Origin: an uncultured Pseudomonas sp.
Lineage (GTDB): Bacteria > Pseudomonadota > Gammaproteobacteria > Pseudomonadales > Pseudomonadaceae
Direction of reading: 5' to 3'
DNA length: 6,418 nucleotides
Assembly: GCA_946886875.1 (NCBI GenBank)
Contig: CAMPJN010000227.1
Location: 1-6,418 of the forward strand
In this document: piece by piece, positions 1 through 5,582 of the stretch
Layout of the letters: each line of letters begins with the position of its first letter
Position numbering within the stretch: position 1 is the first letter of the stretch
Program-made: the position numbers and the translations under genes
Notes under the pieces: generated by a model
Seen by the model: only the letters and a program-made list of their open reading frames with translations
Databases searched by the model: none
Told to the model about the DNA's origin: nothing

Positions 1-293
1 GCATCTACTCGGTGACCAAAGCCGCGGTGATCAGCATGACCAAGGTCTTCGCCAAGGAATGCGCGCAATTCGGTATCCGTTGCAACGCCCTGCTGCCGGG
101 CCTGACCGACACCAAATTCGCCTCGGCTTTGACCAAGAACGACGCCATCCTCAATGTCGCCCTGCAGCGCATCCCGCTCAAGCGCGTAGCCGACCCGAGC
201 GAGATGGCCGGCGCCGTGCTGTATCTGGCCAGCGAGGCATCCAGCTACACCACCGGTGTTTCGCTGAATGTCGACGGCGGCTTCCTTTCCTGA
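1..293 (+). CDS. Short-chain dehydrogenase/reductase, C-terminal part
   Basis: This is the last 97 codons of a classical SDR-family NAD(P)(H)-dependent oxidoreductase; the N-terminal Rossmann half lies outside the window. The frame is open from the left edge to the TGA at 291-293. The first residues read I-Y-S-V-T-K, which is the catalytic YxxxK motif with the Tyr codon at 6-8. It is followed by the helix after the active site (AAVISMTKVFAKE), the conserved N-A-L-L-P-G-L-T-D-T segment that contacts the cofactor and substrate lid, the PSEMAGAVLYLAS helix, and the standard C-terminal strand ending TGVSLNVDGGFLS. All of this is typical of soluble cytoplasmic SDRs of about 250 residues. The substrate cannot be read from this half. 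A strong terminator begins 17 bases after the stop, so the gene ends its transcript here. By gene order it would correspond to the PAO1 SDR near PA1827 (recollection). Confidence 0.93.
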   Translation, partial: IYSVTKAAVISMTKVFAKECAQFGIRCNALLPGLTDTKFASALTKNDAILNVALQRIPLKRVADPSEMAGAVLYLASEASSYTTGVSLNVDGGFLS

Positions 294-310
294 TCATTCA
301 GGAAACGCGG

Positions 311-348
311 TACAAAAAAAGGAACCCTTTCAGGTTCCTTTTTTTGTA
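311..348. terminator. Perfect 16-bp hairpin terminator, probably bidirectional
   Basis: The left arm at 311-326 (TACA7GGAACC) and the right arm at 333-348 (GGTTCCT7GTA) are exact reverse complements around the 6-base loop CTTTCA. The T7 tract of the right arm gives a rho-independent terminator for the SDR gene on the plus strand. Because the left arm carries A7, the minus strand reads the same shape, so it can also end transcripts of the convergent membrane-protein gene, whose stop is 137 bases away. Confidence 0.93.
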
Positions 349-361
349 TTTCATGATTGGT

Positions 362-376
362 TAGCTCCAGGAGCTA
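362..376. repeat. Short perfect palindrome TAGCTCCAGGAGCTA
   Basis: Arms TAGCTC and GAGCTA pair exactly around CAG. It lies 13 bases beyond the terminator, in the non-coding space between convergent genes. No T tract follows on either strand, so it is not a second terminator of the standard type. It may belong to the same degenerate repeat cluster as the next two palindromes. Confidence 0.4.
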
Positions 377-387
377 TGCACACACAG

Positions 388-416
388 CCCCTTCGCGGCC
401 AAATCCGCTCATACAA
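388..416 (-). repeat. REP-like palindromic element (degenerate)
   Basis: Read on the minus strand this segment starts TTGTATGAGCGGATTT and continues with GGCCGCGAAGGGG, with a GCGG/CCGC stem around ATTTGG. It resembles, from memory, the dispersed REP family of pseudomonads whose typical form is close to GTAGGAGCGGATTTATCCGCGAA. It sits where such elements usually sit, in the 3' space between convergent genes. Whether it is truly repeated in this genome cannot be seen from one window. Confidence 0.5.
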
Positions 417-427
417 GATGCGTGGCT

Positions 428-456
428 TCCTGTAACCCGGATCGCAGTCCGGGAAG
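428..456. repeat. Second palindromic element, CCCGGA-TCGCAG-TCCGGG core
   Basis: CCCGGA at 436-441 pairs exactly with TCCGGG at 448-453 around a 6-base loop, flanked by GTAA and AAG. I recall interspersed palindromes of the form GTAGCCCGGATGCAATCCGGG in several Pseudomonas genomes, and this looks like a relative. No T tract follows on either strand, so a terminator role is unlikely. Copy number in the genome would decide. Confidence 0.4.
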
Positions 457-484
457 AAGTGCACTGCAACGCCTGCCGCTACCC

Positions 485-1132
485 CTATTGCCAGTCCTGC
501 AACGCCTGCTTGGCCGGCTGGTTCATCGGTTGGGCCAGCAGTCCGGTGGGGGTCATGCTGATGCTGAAGACCGCATCGTCGGCCATTGGCAGATAAGTAA
601 CGCGGTGCGCCTGCGGATCGAATATGAATAGATCGCGCTGCCCCAAGCGCAGCCAACGCCAAAGGTCGACTCCATAGAGACTTTTCGCCAAGTCCACGCC
701 GGCGCGTTGGGCCTGGGCTTGCTGTTCGATGGCGAGGAAACGCCCCGAAAGTCGCTCCAGCCGGTAGCCCGGCTCCAAGCCGATCAAGGCGGCCAGCCCT
801 TTCCAGTGCAGCACCCGGGCATCCAGCTGCCAGAGGTCGCCTTCGAGGGTGACGGTGCGTTCGCGACCATTCTCCAGCACATTGACCCTATAGCGCGTGC
901 CATCGCCCTGGAAGCTCAAGGTCACCAGTGGTTTGTCGTCAGGCAAGGGCGTGTAGCTATAGAGATCGTACGCAACCAGGCCTACCAGGGCGGCCAGCGC
1001 CAGAAACGCGATACCGCAGGTACCACGTAGCCAACCGAGAAACCAATGGCCGTTGAGCAGGATGCGCGCGGCGATAAATACCGCCAATACCGCCAGCAGC
1101 GCTATTACCCAGGCCAGACCGTCATATTGCAT
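485..1132 (-). CDS. Conserved two-helix membrane protein of unknown function
   Basis: A 215-residue protein that I do not recognise beyond its position, which matches the PAO1 hypothetical PA1825 (recollection). Two hydrophobic helices are evident, at about residues 6-26 and 36-58, joined by a short loop with Arg residues. By the positive-inside rule the loop is cytoplasmic and the remaining 155 residues are periplasmic. That soluble part is mixed alpha/beta, rich in Trp, Leu and Arg (DLWRWLRLGQRDLFIF), and has no cysteines or obvious catalytic motif. The ATG at 1132-1130 is preceded by AAGGA with 9-base spacing, which supports the start. The stop is TAG at 487-485. It is divergent from the TSUP permease across a 100-bp gap. 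Database names such as 'multidrug transporter' for relatives would not be justified by this sequence, which is too small and has only two helices. Confidence 0.85.
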   Translation of the reverse strand: MQYDGLAWVIALLAVLAVFIAARILLNGHWFLGWLRGTCGIAFLALAALVGLVAYDLYSYTPLPDDKPLVTLSFQGDGTRYRVNVLENGRERTVTLEGDLWQLDARVLHWKGLAALIGLEPGYRLERLSGRFLAIEQQAQAQRAGVDLAKSLYGVDLWRWLRLGQRDLFIFDPQAHRVTYLPMADDAVFSISMTPTGLLAQPMNQPAKQALQDWQ

Positions 1133-1232
1133 CGACTCAATTCCTTCTGCGTGAAAATGCCGGCATTATGCGCAGCTGCCTCGCTGGCGAACAGCGAGAT
1201 CACCGCACAATCAGACACAGGACGTGTTTTTC
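1133..1232. promoter_or_regulatory. Divergent intergenic region with palindromes
   Basis: This 100-bp gap must hold the promoters of both flanking genes. For the minus strand a -10-like CATAAT lies at 1170-1165, but no good -35 stands 16-18 bases upstream. The presumed transcript start would fall in the perfect palindrome AATGCCGGCATT (1156-1167). A second inverted repeat, TCGCTG-GCGAA-CAGCGA (1181-1197), sits where a repressor could act on either gene. For the plus strand only a weak CACAAT (1206-1211) is seen. The promoter assignments are weak, while the palindromes are exact. Confidence 0.35.
1219..1222 (+). promoter_or_regulatory. Ribosome binding site choosing the ATG at 1233
   Basis: AGGA stands 10 bases before the ATG at 1233. 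The in-frame GTG at 1224 would leave only one base of spacing, so the later ATG is the likelier start of the TSUP permease. Confidence 0.6.
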
Positions 1233-2018
1233 ATGCCCTTTCCCCTAGAACTCGCCGTTGCCCCCTCGACTCTGGCGATTCTCGCCCTGGTGGCGTTTGC
1301 CGCGGGTTTTATCGACGCCATCGCTGGCGGCGGCGGTTTGCTGACCATTCCGGCGCTGCTCACCGCCGGATTGCCCCCCCACCTGGTACTGGGCACCAAT
1401 AAACTCTGCGCCACCTTTGGTTCCGCGGTGGCCAGCCATACTTTTTACCGGCGCAAGTTATTCGTGCCGTGGCAGTGGCGCAATGCCCTGATAGGTACCG
1501 CCATCGGCGCGCTACTTGGCGCAGCTTTGGCGCAGTGGTTGCCGGCGGCCTGGCTCAACAAGATGCTGCCGGTAGTGGTGTTCGCCTGCGGGCTGTATCT
1601 GCTGTTTGGCCGCACGCCGCAGGCACCAGCCGATGTCGAACCCTCGATCGCAACGGGTCGGCAGTGGCCGCAGGGCCTTGGTCTGGGTTTCTACGATGGC
1701 GTCGCCGGTCCGGGCACCGGGGCATTCTGGACCGTCAGCAGCCTGCTGCTTTACCCCCTGGACCTGCTGCGCGCCAGCGGCGTGGCGCGGACCATGAACT
1801 TCGTCAGCAATGCCTGCGCGCTCTCGGTGTTCATCATCAGCGGCAATGTCGCTTGGCTGCTTGGCATCTGCATGGGCATCGCCTTGATGGCCGGCGCCTT
1901 TCTCGGCGCACGCACGGCGATCAAGGGCGGCTCCAAGTTCATTCGCCCGGTGTTTATTCTGGTGGTGTTGGCGTTGACCGCGCGCCTAGCTTGGCAGCAC
2001 TGGTTCGGGCTGGCCTAA
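1233..2018 (+). CDS. yfcA: TSUP-family membrane permease, YfcA-like
   Basis: A 261-residue inner-membrane protein of the TauE/SafE/YfcA/DUF81 (TSUP) family, whose characterised members move sulfite, sulfoacetate and other small organosulfur or organic anions. The two family half-repeats are clear: [18 protein letters not shown] at residues 25-42 and [15 protein letters not shown] at 152-166. Each starts a bundle of hydrophobic helices, about 7-8 in total. L-G-T-N-K-L-C-A (53-60) and the following F-Y-R-R-K (71-75) also match the E. coli YfcA pattern, and the length is close to its 269 residues. The substrate is not known for YfcA and cannot be inferred here, because the neighbours are not sulfur genes. 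The start is set by AGGA at 1219-1222. The last 33 bases overlap the 3' end of nudC on the other strand. A run of seven C occurs at 1374-1380 inside the Leu-Pro-Pro-His codons. Confidence 0.9.
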   Translation: MPFPLELAVAPSTLAILALVAFAAGFIDAIAGGGGLLTIPALLTAGLPPHLVLGTNKLCATFGSAVASHTFYRRKLFVPWQWRNALIGTAIGALLGAALAQWLPAAWLNKMLPVVVFACGLYLLFGRTPQAPADVEPSIATGRQWPQGLGLGFYDGVAGPGTGAFWTVSSLLLYPLDLLRASGVARTMNFVSNACALSVFIISGNVAWLLGICMGIALMAGAFLGARTAIKGGSKFIRPVFILVVLALTARLAWQHWFGLA

Positions 2019-2816
2019 ACGCTGCGCCACATAAACGTCGATCAGGTAGCGGGCGATCGAACGCGCTGCGGGTAGCGGCGGCAACTGGTGCACGCTGAAC
2101 CACTGGGCGTCTTCGATCTCGTCGGCCTGCATGACGATTTCGCCGCCAGCATATTCGGCGTGAAAACCCAGCATCAACGAATGGGGAAACGGCCAACCCT
2201 GACTACCGAGATAACGCAGGTTGCGGATTTCTACGCCCACCTCTTCGCGCACTTCCCGCGCCACGCAATGTTCCACCGACTCTCCGGCCTCGACGAAGCC
2301 GGCCAGCGTGCTGTAAACGCCGGGGACGAAGCGCGGCGAACGGGCAAGCAGAATCTCGTCGCCGCGGGTTACCAGCACTATCATGCTCGGCGACAGCCGC
2401 GGGTAATGATGCAACTCGCAGCGTGGGCAATGCATGGCGCGCTCGCCGGTGCTATGCCGCATCGGTTCGCCGCAGCTGCCGCAAAAACGGTGCTGCGCGG
2501 CCCAGGTACCGATCTGCGTGGCGTAGCTGAGAAGTTTGAAGGTGTCGGCTTCGCCCTGCAGCATGAACTGGCGCAGGCTCTGCCAGGTGCAGCCCGGCAG
2601 ATCGATAGGCTGCGACAGCTCGAGCAGATAGATCGCATCGCCATCGAAATGGCCGATGCCATGTTCGGCGAGAATCGGCAAATCCTGTTTCTTCAACCAT
2701 TCGCGGGGGAACAGCACGCCGTTGTCGTCGGCCAGGAAGTGCTGTTTGCAGTGCGCCAACACCCAGCCGCCAGGCTGTTCGGTATCCAACAGGGCGGGAA
2801 GCCAGCGCTGAGTCAT
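1986..2816 (-). CDS. nudC: NADH pyrophosphatase / NAD-cap RNA decapping enzyme NudC
   Basis: A 276-residue cytoplasmic Nudix hydrolase that cleaves NADH to NMNH and AMP; in E. coli the same enzyme removes the 5' NAD cap from RNA. The order is an N-terminal non-catalytic domain (1-105), a four-cysteine zinc site (C112, C115, C130, C133; FCGSCGEP then HCPRC), and a Nudix domain. Its box is complete: G173, E179, then R187-E188-V189-R190-E191-E192-V193-G194-V195, matching GX5EX7REUXEEXGU. The NudC signature SQPWPFPxS is present at 205-213 but reads SQGWPFPHS, with Gly207 in place of Pro. The ATG overlaps the fimL TGA in an ATGA tetranucleotide, with only a weak GGTGG upstream, so translation is probably coupled to fimL. 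The TAG stop lies inside the 3' end of the TSUP gene and no terminator is visible after it. It is the last gene of the probable operon. Confidence 0.96.
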   Translation of the reverse strand: MTQRWLPALLDTEQPGGWVLAHCKQHFLADDNGVLFPREWLKKQDLPILAEHGIGHFDGDAIYLLELSQPIDLPGCTWQSLRQFMLQGEADTFKLLSYATQIGTWAAQHRFCGSCGEPMRHSTGERAMHCPRCELHHYPRLSPSMIVLVTRGDEILLARSPRFVPGVYSTLAGFVEAGESVEHCVAREVREEVGVEIRNLRYLGSQGWPFPHSLMLGFHAEYAGGEIVMQADEIEDAQWFSVHQLPPLPAARSIARYLIDVYVAQRLGQPEPVLPS

Positions 2817-4492
2817 GGCGCCACCGGTACGCCGAGTACGCGCACGCTTTCTTCGGCCAGATCGAGCACGCTGGGCTTGGTGTCCGGCCGCAACACGGCG
2901 CCGGCTTCCAGGTAGTATTCCAGGCTGCTCAAGGCGTCAGCGAGGGTTTCCAACATCTGTTCGGAAGGCATGTGCGGCGCTTCGAGCATCTGCTTCTCGA
3001 TATAGTCGGCGCAGGCGCCCACCAGTTTGGCCGCGCGTTCCTGACCGAGGAACCACAAGCCACCACGCACCGCCTGCAGGCTGAAAGGCACGTTCGACAG
3101 ATGCATGCGGTCGCCATTCGATTCGAGGTAAGCGGTAATTGCCCGCTTGGCCAAACCCAAGCCGCCCTGGGCTTCGTCGACCACGACGATCCGCGCCTCG
3201 GTGAGTTGGTGCTGGGCAAAGGACTCTGCCTCCTCCCCCGGCTTGGCCGTGGCCGGGCGATTATCCTGACGATCGCCGCGTTCCAGGCTGGCGACCATGC
3301 CTTCGACGTAAAGCACGGCGTCCGCCAGTTTGAGCAGCTCCTCGGTCGGTGGCGGGCTCGCCTCGCTCCAGCTGGCAACAGTTTGCAATTGTGCGTTGAG
3401 CGAGTTGCCGGCCGAGCTGAGGCCGACCATGCCCAGGGTTTTGCTCAGTTTGCCGAGCAGCGCGTGCAAGCTGCTGAGGTGTTCGGCTTGCAAGGTGCCG
3501 CGCTCGATCAGATCGAGCATGTCCTTGAGGCTGGCCAACTCTTCGCGAATGGCCGAACCCAACGAGCGCATCACCGCCTGGCCGGGGCCGGCCAAGCGAC
3601 GCGATTCCTCTTCCAGCAAATGATCGGTAAAGGGCAAGGAGGTCAAGCCAAATATATTGCGCAGCGGCGTAACCAGCGGGCCGCGGCTATCGGCCAGGGT
3701 AACCAGGTAAAGCAATTCTTTGAGCAGGTTGCGCGGCGGCTGGTATTGCGCATTGGCGATCAGTTGCTTGAGTTCGCGGTCGATCCGCGAAAACAGCTGC
3801 TTGCGCGATTTGCGTAACAGTAACTGGCCGTCGACCTGGGCCTCCAGGGCTGCGGCGCCGATCCAGCACAGGCGCCCGCGCGGCTCGTTGGCGAAGAGGC
3901 TATCTAGGCGGGTCATGGCGCGCCCCATCAGCTTCAAGCTGGCCTGAGGATTCTGCTCGCGGATAAAGCCGAGCAAACCGACCTGATACATATGACGTAG
4001 GCGCCGCGCTTCGTTCTCCTTGGCTGCCGCATCCAAACTCGGCGTGGCGCTGCGTGGCCGCGGCTGGTCGAGCCGCACGCTGAAAAAGAAGCTTTCCGGC
4101 AGCGCCGGCTGGCCGCCGGCCTGGCGCAGGGCGTTGATCGCCGGCAGCAGCAGTTCGGGCATTTCCTGGCGGTGCGCGTCGACATTTTCCAAGTACTGGC
4201 GCAGCACGTGCAGGGCGTTGCTCAATGCAGAGAGCTGGGCGTTGCGCTCCTCGCCGGCGCCCACCGGAATATCGGTGGCCTGGTCGAGCACCTCTTGGGC
4301 CAACATCTCGGCGCCCGCCTGCTCGATCAGATTGAGGGTGCCGCGTACCTGCTGGAGGTTTTCCACCGCTTGTTGCAGCAGGCTGCCGTTATGCCGTTCG
4401 GCGATAAATTGTTCGAGGCTCGACTCCGCCTCATCCATGGTGGTGAACAATTCATTACGTACCAAACTAAGGGACGTGGCTCCTGAAACCAT
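2813..4492 (-). CDS. fimL: FimL, HPt-like regulator of type IV pili and cAMP/Vfr signalling
   Basis: A 559-residue soluble protein, close in length to P. aeruginosa FimL (about 556, from memory). FimL resembles the N-terminal part of the chemosensory kinase ChpA. In P. aeruginosa it works with PilG and the polar hub FimV to activate adenylate cyclase CyaB, and so affects Vfr, twitching motility and virulence. The chain is almost all helical with three HPt-like modules: residues 11-110, about 315-405, and about 430-535. In the third, [11 protein letters not shown] (473-483) occupies the slot of a normal H-T-L-K-G phosphosite, so His is replaced by Gln473. The first repeats the pattern as QQVRG (47-51). 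In the second the slot is Gly347 ([11 protein letters not shown]). Phosphotransfer is therefore not expected. A charged, Ala/Pro-containing linker (405-425) separates the last two modules. GGGAGG at 4509-4504 lies 11 bases before the ATG. It follows the crotonase by 50 bp and overlaps nudC by 4 bp. Confidence 0.95.
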   Translation of the reverse strand: MVSGATSLSLVRNELFTTMDEAESSLEQFIAERHNGSLLQQAVENLQQVRGTLNLIEQAGAEMLAQEVLDQATDIPVGAGEERNAQLSALSNALHVLRQYLENVDAHRQEMPELLLPAINALRQAGGQPALPESFFFSVRLDQPRPRSATPSLDAAAKENEARRLRHMYQVGLLGFIREQNPQASLKLMGRAMTRLDSLFANEPRGRLCWIGAAALEAQVDGQLLLRKSRKQLFSRIDRELKQLIANAQYQPPRNLLKELLYLVTLADSRGPLVTPLRNIFGLTSLPFTDHLLEEESRRLAGPGQAVMRSLGSAIREELASLKDMLDLIERGTLQAEHLSSLHALLGKLSKTLGMVGLSSAGNSLNAQLQTVASWSEASPPPTEELLKLADAVLYVEGMVASLERGDRQDNRPATAKPGEEAESFAQHQLTEARIVVVDEAQGGLGLAKRAITAYLESNGDRMHLSNVPFSLQAVRGGLWFLGQERAAKLVGACADYIEKQMLEAPHMPSEQMLETLADALSSLEYYLEAGAVLRPDTKPSVLDLAEESVRVLGVPVAP

Positions 4493-4503
4493 GAGCTAGT
4501 GCG

Positions 4504-4509
4504 CCTCCC
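4504..4509 (-). promoter_or_regulatory. fimL ribosome binding site
   Basis: GGGAGG stands 11 bases before the fimL ATG (4492-4490), slightly far but strong. The 50-bp gap to the crotonase stop has no terminator and no clear promoter, which fits read-through from the crotonase. Confidence 0.6.
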
Positions 4510-4542
4510 GCGCTGGTAAAGAAAACGGCTGCAGGCATTGCA

Positions 4543-5355
4543 TCAGTCGGCGAACTCCGGCTTTTGCTTGCTCATCTGCGCCGTCATTGCCACCCGTAGA
4601 TCGGCGGACTGCAGCATGGCCGCATTCCAGGTGGCGATGTATTCGAGGCCATCGTCTACGCGATGGTCACGCATGTAGCGGATCATTTCCTTGGTGCCGC
4701 GCACCGCAATCGGCGACTTTGCGGCAATTTCCCGGGCAACCGCCATTACCCCGTCAAGCAGCTCGGTAGCGTCCGCGTAAGTGCGGTTAACCAAACCAAT
4801 GCTGCGCGCTTCTTCGCCGTCGATGGTGCGGCCGGTGAACGCCAGTTCGCGCATCATGCCGTCGCCGATGATTCGTGGCAGGCGTTGCAGGGTGCCGACA
4901 TCGGCAGCCATGCCGAGGTCGATTTCCTTGATCGAGAACTGCGCATCGCCGGTTGCATAGCGCATGTCGCAGGCACTGATAAGGTCGATGGCGCCACCCA
5001 GGCAATAGCCTTGGATCGCCGCCAGTACGGGCTTGCGGCAATTGTCCACGGCATTGAACGAGGCTTGCAGCTGGAGGATCTTGCGTCTCAGCGTCTCGGC
5101 ATTGCGACCGACGTCCTTACCCAATTGGCTACCGACCTGGGCCAACATCATCAAGTCGATGCCCGACGAGAAGTGCTTGCCGGCCCCCGAGAGCACGACC
5201 ACGCGTACTTCATCGGTGTCGTCGATCCAGCGGAAGATCTCGATGATCTCCGACCAGAACTCAACACCCATGGCATTGATCTTTTCCGGTCGATTGATCG
5301 TCACATGGGCGATCTTATCCGCCAATTCGACTCGAAAGGCTTGGTAGTCGGACAC
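4543..5355 (-). CDS. Crotonase, probable delta3,5-delta2,4-dienoyl-CoA isomerase
   Basis: A 270-residue enoyl-CoA hydratase/isomerase superfamily enzyme. Oxyanion-hole segments are HFSSGIDL (61-68) and GYCLGG (116-121). The region from GGAIDLISACD through KEIDLGMAADVGTLQRLP follows mammalian ECH1 almost residue for residue. It holds Asp124, Glu144 and Asp152, the same 20- and 8-residue spacing as rat ECH1 Asp176, Glu196 and Asp204. The C-terminal part (RDH, then YIATWNAAMLQSADL) also matches ECH1. The family moves the double bonds of 3,5-dienoyl-CoA to 2,4-dienoyl-CoA, letting beta-oxidation handle unsaturated fatty acids with odd-numbered double bonds. The counterpart in PAO1 (PA1821) is, from memory, labelled only as enoyl-CoA hydratase. 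The GTG start (reading SDYQAFRVEL after the initiator) is chosen because GAGGA lies 8 bases upstream; a TTG six codons earlier would put that site inside the gene. The promoter is at 5418-5445, and fimL is likely cotranscribed. Confidence 0.93.
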   Translation of the reverse strand: MSDYQAFRVELADKIAHVTINRPEKINAMGVEFWSEIIEIFRWIDDTDEVRVVVLSGAGKHFSSGIDLMMLAQVGSQLGKDVGRNAETLRRKILQLQASFNAVDNCRKPVLAAIQGYCLGGAIDLISACDMRYATGDAQFSIKEIDLGMAADVGTLQRLPRIIGDGMMRELAFTGRTIDGEEARSIGLVNRTYADATELLDGVMAVAREIAAKSPIAVRGTKEMIRYMRDHRVDDGLEYIATWNAAMLQSADLRVAMTAQMSKQKPEFAD

Positions 5356-5363
5356 GGCAGTTA

Positions 5364-5368
5364 TCCTC
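5364..5368 (-). promoter_or_regulatory. Ribosome binding site choosing the GTG start of the crotonase
   Basis: GAGGA lies 8 bases before the GTG at 5355-5353. The alternative TTG at 5373-5371 would start upstream of this site and has no good site of its own. Confidence 0.75.
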
Positions 5369-5377
5369 AGCAAACGG

Positions 5378-5392
5378 CGATAGAACCTATCG
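5378..5392. promoter_or_regulatory. Inverted repeat in the crotonase leader, possible operator
   Basis: CGATAG and CTATCG are exact inverted arms separated by three bases. The palindrome TATCGATA (5388-5395) overlaps one arm. It lies 22 bases upstream of the GTG start and downstream of the predicted promoter, where a repressor or an RNA hairpin could act. It does not match the PsrA consensus (GAAAC-N4-GTTTC) that I know for fatty-acid control in pseudomonads. Confidence 0.35.
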
Positions 5393-5417
5393 ATATATTC
5401 TTATGTAAAGCCGGCCA

Positions 5418-5445
5418 ACTATAACAAGCGTGCCAAAAAAGTCGA
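5418..5445 (-). promoter_or_regulatory. Probable sigma-70 promoter of the crotonase-fimL-nudC operon
   Basis: On the minus strand there is an extended -10, TGT-TATAGT (5426-5418), with five of six bases matching the hexamer. Sixteen bases upstream is a -35-like TCGACT (5445-5440), matching four of six. The start would fall near 5411, giving a leader of about 55 bases that contains the inverted repeat and the GAGGA site. The palindrome GATGCCGGCATC overlaps the outer end of the -35. Confidence 0.45.
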
Positions 5446-5455
5446 TGCCGGCATC
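5444..5455. promoter_or_regulatory. Perfect 12-bp palindrome GATGCCGGCATC
   Basis: It is exactly self-complementary and overlaps the upstream edge of the proposed -35 of the crotonase promoter. Its inner ten bases recur at 1157-1166 in the other promoter region of the window. A regulator site is possible; a chance GC-rich palindrome is the alternative. Confidence 0.3.
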
Positions 5456-5582
5456 TGTGATGCAGCCCACGTCACCAGAGTTAAGCAGAATTTTGAGTAT
5501 CCGTCTTAAGCGCTTGATCTACCGGGGATAGTGGCTGACTCGCAAATTCATACTGCGCTCCAACTGGACAACCTAGACCAGC

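Noticed and set aside
1469..2098. Second plus-strand frame of 209 codons inside the TSUP gene
   Set aside because: It is the +1 frame shadow of the permease, rich in Arg and Ala and without hydrophobic helices.
2088..2915. Long plus-strand open frame of 275 codons opposite nudC
   Set aside because: It lies almost wholly antisense to a well-recognised nudC, its product has no familiar domain, and GC-rich third positions commonly open such mirror frames.
2972..3817. Plus-strand open frame of 281 codons opposite fimL
   Set aside because: The product is rich in Gln, Ala, Arg and His, as expected from the complement of GC-biased coding DNA, and it has no ribosome site or conserved motif that I can see.
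4501..4513. GCGC-CTCCC-GCGC hairpin placing the fimL ribosome site in a loop
   Set aside because: A four-pair GC stem is expected often by chance in DNA of this composition; there is no compensating evidence.
5356..5373. TTG start for the crotonase, six codons upstream
   Set aside because: The GAGGA ribosome site would lie within the coding part; the GTG at 5355 has ideal spacing.
4663..5424. Plus-strand open frame of 253 codons opposite the crotonase
   Set aside because: It mirrors a clearly conserved crotonase and runs into its promoter; there is no recognisable protein feature.
5421..5436. Sigma-54-like sequence TTGGCACGCTTGTTAT on the minus strand
   Set aside because: The -24 GG element is good, but the essential GC at -12 is AT here, so the -12 half fails. 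The overlapping extended -10 fits better.
5433..5455. GATGCCGGCATC followed by T6 as a terminator for the decarboxylase
   Set aside because: A hairpin would have only four base pairs with a four-base loop, too weak, and the T run is offset by three bases.
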